Shown here: positions 1-5,928 of the stretch, piece by piece
How the letters are laid out: every line of letters starts with the position of its first letter
How positions within the stretch are numbered: the stretch's first letter is position 1
Origin: JANNSW01 sp031431235
GTDB lineage: Bacteria > Pseudomonadota > Alphaproteobacteria > Rhizobiales > Hyphomicrobiaceae
NCBI GenBank assembly: GCA_031431235.1
Contig: JANPDA010000175.1
Span: 1 to 9,748, forward strand
DNA: 9,748 nucleotides
Reading direction: 5' to 3'
The notes under the pieces: model-generated
The model's input: only the letters and a program-made list of their open reading frames with translations
What the model was told of the DNA's origin: nothing
Database searches by the model: none
Program-made: the position numbers and the translations under genes

Positions 1-99
1 GCCGGCTTCGGCCCGCTCGATCGCCTCCATCAGCGCCACTTCGCTGATGCGCTGCTTGCGCTGAAAGCGCCGGAAGGTCTTGATGGCATAGACCGGCAC
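1..99 (-). CDS. RelE/HigB-like toxin of a type II toxin-antitoxin system (N-terminus only)
   Basis: Only the first 33 codons lie in the window; the gene continues past the left edge. The peptide starts MPVYAIKTFRRFQRK and continues with a helix ending ALMEAIERAEAG. This resembles the start of the short (~110 aa) RelE-type toxins of the COG4737/PF06296 group, which typically open with MPVF/Y..K.F.RF.R and ALxEAVxRAExG. Family members act as ribosome-dependent or free mRNA interferases, usually co-transcribed with a downstream HTH antitoxin; here the antitoxin would be outside the window. I chose the GTG start at 99 because it gives the family-like N-terminus. A purine-rich GGGGGA lies 6 nt upstream. 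An ATG at 106 is in another frame and gives no recognisable protein. Identification rests on 33 residues, so the family is likely but not certain. Confidence 0.72.
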   Translation of the reverse strand, partial: MPVYAIKTFRRFQRKQRISEVALMEAIERAEAG

Positions 100-124
100 C
101 TGGCATCCCCCGCCCTGTGCTGAC

Positions 125-153
125 GCTATAGCACGTTGTACTATAGCATGCAA
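125..153 (-). promoter_or_regulatory. Promoter and inverted-repeat operator of the toxin gene
   Basis: Seen: a perfect 7-bp inverted repeat, GCTATAG (125-131) and CTATAGC (141-147), with a 9-nt spacer. The same block also reads as a direct repeat of CTATAGCA with 15-bp periodicity. On the minus strand TTGCAT (153-148) and TATAGC (130-125) are separated by exactly 17 nt, which fits a sigma-70-type promoter starting transcription about 20 nt before the GTG. Inference: the repeat overlaps the spacer and the -10 box, so a bound antitoxin would block RNA polymerase, as in autoregulated type II toxin-antitoxin operons. Confidence 0.55.
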
Positions 154-416
154 ATTCCATGAGTCCTATCGGAAGCGCTTTCATCGAGCGAAAAGCCGAT
201 GGCCGTCGCAGCTGAGGTTCTGGCTGTCTCCGAGGGGATGCTCGATGCGTGGATGGACACCGCATGGCAGGCTTCACGTTCGGGTTACATTCACACATTC
301 GCGCTCCCCGCTCCCACCTCCCGCACTGCCATCTCCGCAGCCGACATCGAGCTCGCCCCGCGGCCACCGCTCGATCCGTATCCTCGGCCCGCGCCCTCCT
401 CCGGCCCCGATCGAAA

Positions 417-448
417 CTTGTCCCCGCCCGCCAAACCTCCCTTATACT
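417..448 (+). promoter_or_regulatory. Candidate plus-strand promoter of the structured intergenic region
   Basis: CTTGTCC (417-423) resembles a -35 box and TATACT (443-448) a -10 box. The spacer is 19 nt if counted from TTGTCC, or 18 nt in the CTTGAC-N17-CTATAT register, slightly longer than ideal. A transcript would begin around 455, directly before the run of stable hairpins, and no credible protein follows. This supports a noncoding RNA, but the boxes were found by eye only. Confidence 0.4.
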
Positions 449-601
449 TCCCCCATCGCCAGCCCGGAAGCGGGACGCGTCGACCGTCGAACGGGTCGGG
501 CCGGCGACGGTGACGGTCGGGAGTTGCCGGGGTCGTGGGCGGAAACGCTCGCGGACGGACCTCGGTGCCCGATGGGTTCCGGTGGTTTGCCCTCTGGGAC
601 G

Positions 602-769
602 GGCGCGGGCCATGCGGAGCATGGCTCCACCATGACCGCGTCGCGGTCCGGGTGCCGTAGACGGCTAGGCGATCCGCTCTTGAAAAGGAGCGGGTCCGGA
701 AGAAGCAGGCCCGGTTCCTTCAAAACGTCACGACATCATGGCGGAGCCATGGTTCGCATGGACGGCGCC
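602..769. repeat. Long imperfect inverted repeat, arms 602-635 and 736-769
   Basis: The arms match in inverted orientation at 30 of 34 positions, including one G-U pair (617/754). Mismatches fall at 607/764, 609/762, 619/752 and 629/742. They enclose 100 nt. Each arm also contains its own small palindrome: GCCATG/CATGGC at 609-625 and CATGGC/GCCATG at 737-751. The pair can therefore form either one long stem or two local hairpins. This suits a structured RNA or the ends of a small palindromic (MITE-like) element. Confidence 0.7.
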
Positions 770-834
770 GAAGGGCTGCCTACAAACATACACACGCAGC
801 GCTCCGGCGCCCGTGTCCTGCTTCAGTCATCGAA

Positions 835-857
835 CCGGCCGCCCGACGGCGGGCCGG
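835..857. terminator. GC-rich hairpin, possible terminator between candidate RNA and isomerase gene
   Basis: CCGGCC (835-840) pairs with GGCCGG (852-857), and GCC (841-843) with GGC (848-850) around a CGAC loop, leaving one bulged G. It sits 66 nt beyond the stop of the minus-strand isomerase gene and at the end of the plus-strand structured region. No clear T-run follows on either strand, so a canonical intrinsic terminator is not shown. Confidence 0.35.
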
Positions 858-923
858 AACAAGGGTGTTTGCGCGATGAGCCTTTCGATCTCCTGGCGAG
901 GGTCGCGAATTCGCTCGCCTGCC

Positions 924-1529
924 CTACCACCCACCGGTCTCGATCCAGCGCTCGACCTGGCCGATCCGGTCGGCGCCCCAGAACAGCTCGCCGTCGACGG
1001 CGAAGGTGGGGGCGCCGAACACGCCGGCGGCGAGCGCGGCGTCCACATGGCTGCGCAGTCGCGCCTTCACGGCTTGGCTCGCGATTGCCGCGAGCAGACT
1101 CGCGGGGAGAATGCCGAGCGGCTCGGCTTCGGCGGCGACCGCTTCCGGCGCCGACATGTCTCGCCCTTCGGCCCAATGGGCCCGGAAGATCGCCCGGCCG
1201 AAAGCACGCGCCAGCTCGGCGTCGCGGTCGTTCAGCCAGGCGAAGGCGCGCATCGCTGCCAGCGAGGCAAACTGGACTTTCGCGTCCGGCCGGTGCGCGA
1301 TGCCGAGCAGGCGGGCGCAACGCGGCCAGTCGTGGGCGGCATAGTCGCCCTTCAGCGGCGTATCGGGCACGGCCTTCAGGCCCATCACCTTGAGCACGCT
1401 GATGCCGAGCAGGATCGGCCGCCATTCGACCGTCCGGCCACGACTTGCGGCGAGCTTCTCCACCTCGATCGAGCCGAGATAGGCGTAGGGCGACAGGAAG
1501 TCGAAGTAGAAGCCGATCGGGGGGGTCAT
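924..1529 (-). CDS. 2-hydroxychromene-2-carboxylate isomerase family protein (kappa-GST/DsbA fold)
   Basis: 201 aa, the usual length for this family. The N-terminal thioredoxin-fold segment reads FYFDFLSPYAYLGS (7-20). Ser13 is in the position of the catalytic Ser of HCCA isomerases and kappa-class GSTs, which replaces the DsbA cysteine pair. The middle is helical, with W68-R70 (WPR) and a FRAHWAEGRDMS segment. The C-terminal part carries the cis-Pro loop GVFGAPTF (169-176) and ELFWGADR (181-188), both typical of the family. Known members use glutathione to isomerise 2-hydroxychromene-2-carboxylate in naphthalene breakdown, but many homologues lie outside such pathways and their substrates are unknown. 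No aromatic-degradation genes are nearby. The ATG overlaps the thiamine pyrophosphokinase stop as ATGA (1526-1529), so the two are probably translationally coupled. It is the last gene of the minus-strand cluster. Confidence 0.88.
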   Translation of the reverse strand: MTPPIGFYFDFLSPYAYLGSIEVEKLAASRGRTVEWRPILLGISVLKVMGLKAVPDTPLKGDYAAHDWPRCARLLGIAHRPDAKVQFASLAAMRAFAWLNDRDAELARAFGRAIFRAHWAEGRDMSAPEAVAAEAEPLGILPASLLAAIASQAVKARLRSHVDAALAAGVFGAPTFAVDGELFWGADRIGQVERWIETGGW

Positions 1530-2161
1530 ACGCCATGCTCCGGATAGGCGATCGCAAGGCCATAGCCGCTCGCGAGGCGCGCCCGCACATGGCCCTCCGC
1601 CACATTCGAGAGCGTGAGCGTGCTGCCGAGATCCACATGCGCATCGGTGAGCGGCCAGCGCGTCCCTTCGAGCGTCAGGCCGGTCATCTCGGCCAGACCC
1701 ACGATGCTGAGCCGGCTGCCGGGCGGCAGCTCGAGCCGGTGCTCGCCCGCGATCAACGGATGGGCCTCCTCCGAGCCGCTCGACAGCACGACCCGCAAGC
1801 CCTGGCGGGCGAGCCGGATCGCCAGCACCGCGTGGCCGAGCGCATGGTCGAACTGCCCGCCGAGCGCGCCGACGAGGATCAGCTCGGTCGCGCCGCGTGC
1901 GAGCGCCGCCTCGACCGCGAGCTCGCCATCGGTCTTGTCCTTGTCGGCCGGATGGGTCAGCCGGGGCACCCCGGCATGGCGCGCTGCGAGGTCGGCAGGC
2001 GTCGAATCGAAATCGCCGACCCACAGCTCGGGCTCGAGCCCGAGAGCACGCGCATGCCGCATCCCGCCATCCGCCGCGATCGAGCGCGTGCCGGCGGTCT
2101 GGCGCAGCAGGCGGTCGGTCAGAACGACATCGCCGCCGAGCAGGAGCGAGAATCGGGTCAT
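1526..2161 (-). CDS. thiN: Thiamine pyrophosphokinase (thiamine diphosphokinase)
   Basis: 211 aa, typical for the bacterial enzyme that transfers pyrophosphate from ATP to thiamine to give thiamine diphosphate. The N-terminal catalytic domain shows MTRFSLLLGGD, AADGG (29-33), GDFDS (49-53), the acidic DKDKTD (73-78) and GGQFDH (101-106); these carry the Mg-ATP and catalytic acidic residues of the family. The C-terminal beta-rich thiamine-binding domain includes LPPGSRLSIVGL (145-156) and GSTLTLSNVAEG (179-190), with the conserved SN. The start is the only ATG giving the family N-terminus, although no strong Shine-Dalgarno is visible upstream. It lies 33 bp after the DUF1134 gene and overlaps the isomerase start by 4 bp, so all three are likely one transcript. 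No TPP riboswitch was recognised. This is a salvage enzyme and does not require neighbouring thiamine synthesis genes. Confidence 0.93.
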   Translation of the reverse strand: MTRFSLLLGGDVVLTDRLLRQTAGTRSIAADGGMRHARALGLEPELWVGDFDSTPADLAARHAGVPRLTHPADKDKTDGELAVEAALARGATELILVGALGGQFDHALGHAVLAIRLARQGLRVVLSSGSEEAHPLIAGEHRLELPPGSRLSIVGLAEMTGLTLEGTRWPLTDAHVDLGSTLTLSNVAEGHVRARLASGYGLAIAYPEHGV

Positions 2162-2194
2162 GGAGCCGGTTGCACCAGGTGAACGACAACGCCT

Positions 2195-3292
2195 TCAGAA
2201 CGGATTCCACGTCCGCTCGGGCGTGAACTTCAGATAGCCGATGTTGGCGCCCAGGCGCAGCCCGAGCCCAGAGCGGATCGGCGCCAGTATGACGTCGCCA
2301 TCGGTCACGAAGGTCGCGCCGACGCCGCCCACGACGAAAGCCGAGCCGTCGACCCCGCCGAACCGCGCGAAGATCGAGGCCGGCTGCTTCAGATTGTAGA
2401 CGAGGATCAGCGTGCGCGTGCCATCGACCCCCAGGTCGTAGCCAATCGAGGGGCCCTGCCAGAAAATGCGCTGGCTGCCTCCGAGCTTCGTATGAAGCCG
2501 GCCCTCGCCATAGCGCAAGCCCGCCACGATCGCCCCGCCGCCTTCCTTGCCGAGAATGTAGCCGTTGGGTCTGCCGGCCTGCTCGAATACGTGGCCGATC
2601 ACGCCCGCCAGGCCAACCGAGATGTTGCCGAAAAAACCCCGGCCGGCGCCCTGGATCTCCTCGATCGAATAGCTCGAGAGCTCTTCCAGCATGATGAAGG
2701 GCGGATCGGCCGGCAGGGCGGCGACAACCGCTCCAGCGCCAGGCTGATAGCCGGGCTCGGGTGTTGCTTCGCTCGACCATGGCAGCGTCTCGCCAACCTT
2801 ACCCTCCGTCTTGGGAGGTTTTGCCACCGCAGCGACTTTGGGCGCTGCTGCGGTCTTGCCCGGATCGAGCTTGTCGATGCCGGCAAAGGTCGACGCCCAC
2901 TTGGTGCGTATCGCTGCCCTCAGCTCGACGACATTGGCTTGGAGCTCAGCTAGCCGGCTGCAGTCGGGCTCCGCGCTTTCATCGATATCGCCGAGCGCCT
3001 CGATCCTGCCCAGCAGCTCGCTGACCTGCCGGTCGGCGCCTGTCACCGCCGGATCCTGCATGGCAGCGCTCGCGCGTGCAGCCACGGCCTCGTCGTCCAG
3101 CCCCTGGCTGGCCTTCAGCCGGGACAGCCGGACCGCCAGCTTGGGCGTCATTTCGGCGTTGATCGATCGAATGGCCTCGCCCGCCCCGTCGATGACGCGA
3201 CCGAAATCCTCACGCGCACAGGCCAGCGTTCGCGAGGTGCAAGTTGCCAGGATCGCGAACGCCAGCAGGCTCGCAACCAATCGAGTTCGCAT
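2195..3292 (-). CDS. Secreted DUF1134-family protein with an extended N-terminal region
   Basis: 365 aa from the ATG at 3292. Residues 1-24 look like a signal peptide: MRTR, a hydrophobic LVASLLAFAILA core, then TLA before Cys25. This is more like signal peptidase I than a lipobox. Residues 26-140 are mostly helical and charged, 141-195 form a Lys/Pro/Ala linker, and 206-365 match DUF1134 (PF06577): RPNGYILG (241-248), FWQGPSIGYD (277-286), APIRSGLGLRLG (337-348) and the terminal TWNPF. DUF1134 proteins are alphaproteobacterial, periplasmic or envelope-associated, and have no established function. Most consist of little more than a signal peptide and the domain, so the long N-terminal part is notable. 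An in-frame TTG at 3304 has a GGAG 7 nt upstream, whereas the ATG has no good ribosome site; translation may start at the TTG, adding MSVQ. It lies 120 bp after the DUF721 gene. Confidence 0.87.
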   Translation of the reverse strand: MRTRLVASLLAFAILATCTSRTLACAREDFGRVIDGAGEAIRSINAEMTPKLAVRLSRLKASQGLDDEAVAARASAAMQDPAVTGADRQVSELLGRIEALGDIDESAEPDCSRLAELQANVVELRAAIRTKWASTFAGIDKLDPGKTAAAPKVAAVAKPPKTEGKVGETLPWSSEATPEPGYQPGAGAVVAALPADPPFIMLEELSSYSIEEIQGAGRGFFGNISVGLAGVIGHVFEQAGRPNGYILGKEGGGAIVAGLRYGEGRLHTKLGGSQRIFWQGPSIGYDLGVDGTRTLILVYNLKQPASIFARFGGVDGSAFVVGGVGATFVTDGDVILAPIRSGLGLRLGANIGYLKFTPERTWNPF

Positions 3293-3412
3293 CTGCACGG
3301 ACAAGGATGAGCTCCGCTCGGCCGGATTTGATGATGTTGCAGCGCCATCAAGGCCGGCAATCCGCAAAAATCAAGGCACAAGCTGGAGATCGAGTGGTGA
3401 GCCGGGCTGGCG

Positions 3413-3937
3413 TCAAACGATGCCGCTCTTTGCGACGCCTTCACTCAAGCGTTCGAGCGCGACCCGCAACGCCTCGTTCTTGACACCCGACACATCGACC
3501 GGCGTGCGTGCCGCATCGACCGGCGTACGCGTGGGCGGCGGCGCGGCCCTGGCGGTGAGGGGGGCCTGCATAATCCGCAACTCGCCGACTGCGCCAAAGC
3601 CGAAATAGGCATTGATCCGCTCGATCAGCTGGCGGCCGCGCATCTGCACCTCGATCGAGCGCGGGCCGTCGACCCTGAGCAACAGCGTCGCGCCGCGAGC
3701 GGCTCCCGCCTCCTCGTCATCGCCGCCCTTGGGCCACTTGAGCCGCTCGGGGCGCGTCCAGGCGGCCAGATCGGCGCCAGCGATCGCCTTCCAGTCGGTC
3801 AAGAGCGCGGCGGCGGGAAAGCCGTAGCGCTCGAAGGCTTTTTTGGTGAGGGCAGGCACGAACTGGCCAACGGCCTTGGCGCCGGTGATCACGCGCACGC
3901 TCGCCGGCTTCGATCGGGCTGCGCCATTCTGGGCCAT
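3413..3937 (-). CDS. DUF721 (DciA-like) protein
   Basis: 174 aa. Residues 25-125 carry the DUF721 pattern: a helical start, LLTDWKAIAGADLAAWTRPERL (46-67), an acidic insertion GGDDEEAG, then the strand-helix segment TLLLRVDGPRSIEVQMRGRQLIERINAYFG (84-113) and VGELRIMQAP. DUF721 is the core of DciA, the proposed ancestral loader or helper of the replicative helicase DnaB in bacteria without DnaC. DUF721 genes sit beside mutY in many alphaproteobacteria, as here (divergent, 81 bp to the mutY ATG at 4019). The tail is Pro/Ala-rich and holds a short tandem repeat, RTPVDAARTPVDV (137-149), from an imperfect DNA duplication around 3490-3530. A GGGGA 9 nt upstream supports the ATG at 3937. The family call is firm; equivalence to DciA is inferred. 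Confidence 0.85.
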   Translation of the reverse strand: MAQNGAARSKPASVRVITGAKAVGQFVPALTKKAFERYGFPAAALLTDWKAIAGADLAAWTRPERLKWPKGGDDEEAGAARGATLLLRVDGPRSIEVQMRGRQLIERINAYFGFGAVGELRIMQAPLTARAAPPPTRTPVDAARTPVDVSGVKNEALRVALERLSEGVAKSGIV

Positions 3938-4018
3938 ATCACCAATTCCCCGCGAAGCTAGTTCCTTTACCCTGCTCGTTTCCCTACCATGCGGCTATCG
4001 ATTCGGGGACGAGAATCC

Positions 4019-5152
4019 ATGAAACAGGCACAAGCTGTGGAGAGGCGGCTCGAGCATTCCCGCAAGCGCTCGCGCGAGATCACCTCGGCTGTGGTCGCGC
4101 CCTGTGTGATTTCCTGGTACGACCGGGCGCGGCGCGAACTGCCGTGGCGGATGGCGCCGGGCGTGGAAGCCGATCCCTATCGCGTCTGGCTGTCTGAAGT
4201 GATGCTGCAGCAGACGACGGTGAAGGCTGTCATCCCCTACTACGAGGCGTTCTTGAAATTGTGGCCGACGGTCGAATCGCTCGGCGCAGCCGCGCGCGAC
4301 GACGTGATGCGCGCCTGGGCGGGCCTCGGCTACTATTCGCGTGCCCGCAATCTGCACGATTGCGCCAAGGTCGTCGTCGAGCGGCACTCCGGGCGGTTCC
4401 CCAAGACCGAGGCGGAGCTGATGGAGCTGCCAGGGATCGGCCCTTACACGGCGGCGGCAATCGCCGCGATCGCCTTCGGCAAGGGCGCGACACCCGTCGA
4501 TGGCAATGTGGAGCGGGTGGTCGCCCGCTTGTTTGCGGTCGAGACGCCGTTGCCCGAAGCCAAGCCCGAGCTGAAGGCGCTGGCTTCGACACTGACGCCC
4601 CAGGGCCGCACGGGTGATTTCGCGCAGGCCATGATGGATCTGGGCGCAACCGTCTGCACGCCCAAGCGGCCGTCCTGCATGATCTGTCCGCTGAAGGAGG
4701 TCTGCCGGGCCAACGAGCGCGGCCTGGCAGGCGAGCTGCCCTATCGGTCGCCGAAGGGCGAGCGCCCGACACGGCGCGGGATTGCCTTTCTCGCGCTCTC
4801 CGAGGACGGGCTGGTGCTGCTGCGCCGGCGCCCCGATAGCGGCCTGCTGGCACAGATGATGGAGGTGCCCTCGACCGATTGGATCGAGGATTGGCTCGGC
4901 GAGGACGAGGCGTTGCGCACCGCCCCGGTGAGGGCGAGCTGGTGGGCGGTGCCGGGTGCCGTGATTCACACCTTCACGCATTTTCGCCTGGAGTTGCAGG
5001 TCTATCGGGCGATCGTGCCAGAGGGAGTTTCGCTCACGCTCTGGGCCGACCAGCACCGCTGCTCCTGGGTCAACCGTCGCGACCTCGATCGCGAGGCGCT
5101 GCCTTCGGTGATGCGTAAGGTGATTGCGCACGCGCTCGCTTGCGAAGGCTAG
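4019..5152 (+). CDS. mutY: Adenine DNA glycosylase MutY
   Basis: 377 aa. It removes adenine mispaired with 8-oxoguanine in base-excision repair. Visible features: catalytic Glu60 in SEVMLQQT (59-66), GLGYYSRARNL (102-112), helix-hairpin-helix LPGIGPYTAAAIAAIAFG (137-154), catalytic Asp161 in VDGNVERV, and a 4Fe-4S site Cys213-X6-Cys220-X2-Cys223-X5-Cys229. The C-terminal Nudix-like domain that reads 8-oxoG spans roughly 250-372 and contains HTFTHFRLE (317-325), the FSH-like recognition loop. I start at 4019 because GGGGA lies 9 nt upstream; an in-frame ATG at 3989 adds MRLSIRGRES but has no ribosome site. The ~30 residues before the catalytic domain are basic and longer than in E. coli MutY. 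The TAG stop lies within the first palindromic CTAG repeat (5149-5201), so the end of the gene coincides with the repeat boundary. Confidence 0.96.
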   Translation: MKQAQAVERRLEHSRKRSREITSAVVAPCVISWYDRARRELPWRMAPGVEADPYRVWLSEVMLQQTTVKAVIPYYEAFLKLWPTVESLGAAARDDVMRAWAGLGYYSRARNLHDCAKVVVERHSGRFPKTEAELMELPGIGPYTAAAIAAIAFGKGATPVDGNVERVVARLFAVETPLPEAKPELKALASTLTPQGRTGDFAQAMMDLGATVCTPKRPSCMICPLKEVCRANERGLAGELPYRSPKGERPTRRGIAFLALSEDGLVLLRRRPDSGLLAQMMEVPSTDWIEDWLGEDEALRTAPVRASWWAVPGAVIHTFTHFRLELQVYRAIVPEGVSLTLWADQHRCSWVNRRDLDREALPSVMRKVIAHALACEG

Positions 5153-5201
5153 CGTTCCGACGCATTCATCCGGTACCCCAAACGAATGGCCAGCCCACTA
5201 G
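5149..5201 (+). repeat. CTAG palindromic repeat, copy 1 (overlaps mutY stop)
   Basis: 53 bp starting CTAG and ending CACTAG, with a central GGTACC and flanking CATTC (5163-5167) / GAATG (5184-5188). It is nearly identical to the reverse complement of copy 3 (5929-5981): four differences over the 53 positions. Similarity continues, with small gaps, to 5213 on this side and 5918 on the other. Bases 5150-5152 are the mutY TAG stop. Confidence 0.8.
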
Positions 5202-5291
5202 CCAATTCCTTTGAGATCGCAGGCGGGCGACGATCGCGGACGCCCGGCAAGCCAGCGGAGCAGCAGGTTTCAATCGAGCTGCTCCACCGGT

Positions 5292-5313
5292 CGACGCTCG
5301 GACCGGAGCGTCG
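5292..5313. terminator. 8-bp perfect hairpin downstream of the YeaQ-like gene
   Basis: CGACGCTC (5292-5299) pairs perfectly with GAGCGTCG (5306-5313) around a 6-nt loop. It begins 12 nt past the stop of the minus-strand gene and lies 140 nt past mutY, so it could serve convergent transcripts. No T-run follows on either strand, so termination activity is only inferred. Confidence 0.4.
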
Positions 5314-5325
5314 CCTACTCCCGCC

Positions 5326-5583
5326 TCAGCGCCGGACGAGTCCGAGCACGAACAGCAGGATCAGCGCGCCGATCAGCGAGACGACGATCGAGCCAATGAT
5401 CGGGTTGCCGATGCCCAGCGATATTCCGAGTGCATTCAGCGCGAAGTTGCCGACAAAGGCGCCGATCACGCCGACCACGATGTTGCCGATCAGCCCCATG
5501 CCGCCGCCCTTCATGATCATTCCGGCAAGCCAACCCGCAATCGCTCCGACCACGAGCAGCACGATCAATGCTTCCATTCCCAT
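5326..5583 (-). CDS. GlsB/YeaQ/YmgE family small membrane protein
   Basis: 85 aa of almost purely hydrophobic and glycine-rich sequence with three predicted membrane segments: about residues 5-20 (LIVLLVVGAIAGWLAG), 32-52 (IGNIVVGVIGAFVGNFALNAL) and 62-82 (IIGSIVVSLIGALILLFVLGL). They are linked by the family-typical MIMKGGGMGLIGNIVVGVIGA and end in basic VRR. The family (transglycosylase-associated protein, PF04226) is found in the inner membrane and often linked to stress, but its biochemical role is unknown. Two starts are possible: ATG 5583 (MGMEAL) has AGGGAG (5598-5593) 9 nt upstream; ATG 5577 would be 15 nt away, so 5583 is preferred. The gene stands alone between mutY and secA on the opposite strand and is bracketed by the CTAG palindromes, as if it were cargo of a small element or as if the repeats had inserted around it. 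Confidence 0.88.
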   Translation of the reverse strand: MGMEALIVLLVVGAIAGWLAGMIMKGGGMGLIGNIVVGVIGAFVGNFALNALGISLGIGNPIIGSIVVSLIGALILLFVLGLVRR

Positions 5584-5725
5584 GATGTCGATCTCCCTTT
5601 GCAGCCATTGGACCCAGCTCGACGAGCCTAACATGCATTCGCCGATTCGTTGCAGCCGGCCAGAGGTGTGCGATACTGCGGCTGTGATCTCGCTAACGTG
5701 ACCGGTTTTGCGGACCCTGGCTTCG

Positions 5726-5754
5726 TTGACAAGCCACGATCGCACTCCTATCTG
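5726..5754 (+). promoter_or_regulatory. Probable secA promoter
   Basis: TTGACA (5726-5731) is a perfect -35 box, followed after 17 nt by TATCTG (5749-5754). In the alphaproteobacterial register it reads GTTGAC-N17-CTATCT, close to the CTTGAC-N17-CTATAT consensus. Transcription would start near 5762 and run toward secA with a leader of about 300 nt containing palindromes 2 and 3. secA is the only plus-strand gene downstream. The start site is predicted, not shown. Confidence 0.6.
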
Positions 5755-5849
5755 TCGCCAATACGGGATCGAGGCCGCCGCCCTTGGGCCGAGCGCATAC
5801 GCGCGTTCACCTTCCAGCGTCACTCCGTCGTCGATCTGCTGCGGTGCGC

Positions 5850-5914
5850 CTAGTGTTCCGTCCCATTCATTCGATTCCGGCGAAGCTGGATCAATGAATG
5901 GAAAGATGGAACAC
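5850..5914 (+). repeat. CTAG palindromic repeat, copy 2 (extended hairpin)
   Basis: Begins CTAGTGTTCC like copies 1 and 3. Nested pairing: GTGTTCC (5853-5859) with GGAACAC (5908-5914), CATTCATT (5864-5871) with AATGAATG (5893-5900), and an inner GAT(T)CCGGC/GCTGGATC stem closed by GAA. The outer sequence matches the other copies but the centre differs: the GGTACC core is replaced. In RNA this would be one long hairpin in the secA leader. Confidence 0.75.
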
Positions 5915-5928
5915 AAACAAAGAGTTGC

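Larger units (their letters stand above)
455..857 (+). ncRNA. Candidate structured noncoding RNA of unknown family
   Basis: About 400 nt between the toxin promoter and the isomerase gene has no convincing coding frame but is rich in stable stems. In order: 478-489 pairs with 505-515 (11 bp, one bulge); 532-541 pairs with 546-556 (10 bp, one bulged G, GAAA tetraloop); 602-635 pairs with 736-769 (30 of 34 positions, including G-U). Inside the long stem are hairpins 635-639/643-647, 654-657/662-665 and 671-679/688-696 (9 bp, one G-U). A GC-rich hairpin at 835-857 closes the region. A plausible promoter precedes it. I could not match it to RNase P RNA (no GAGGAAAGTCC core), tmRNA (no tag reading frame or T-arm) or a riboswitch. 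One segment resembles the SRP RNA apical motif. It could instead be a degenerate mobile element. Strand and ends are inferred from the promoter. Confidence 0.4.

Noticed and set aside
199..723. Overlapping open frames on both strands in the left intergenic region, e.g. plus 199-513 and minus 442-723
   Set aside because: The products are Pro/Arg/Ser-rich with no domain or ribosome site. The segment overlaps predicted stems, so it looks noncoding.
455..857. RNase P RNA, tmRNA or 6S RNA as the identity of the structured region
   Set aside because: The RNase P core GAGGAAAGTCC, a tmRNA tag reading frame and T-arm, and a 6S-type closing stem with central bubble were not found.
924..2780. A single 618-codon open frame on the minus strand covering the isomerase, thiN and part of the DUF1134 gene
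   Set aside because: Only the last 201 codons resemble a protein family. The upstream part is an arginine-rich shadow of thiN and DUF1134 in another frame, which is common in GC-rich DNA.
5326..5916. A 196-aa version of the YeaQ-like protein starting near 5916
   Set aside because: The added 111 residues are not membrane-like and match no family. They would run through the palindromic repeat, and the AGGGAG ribosome site supports the start at 5583.
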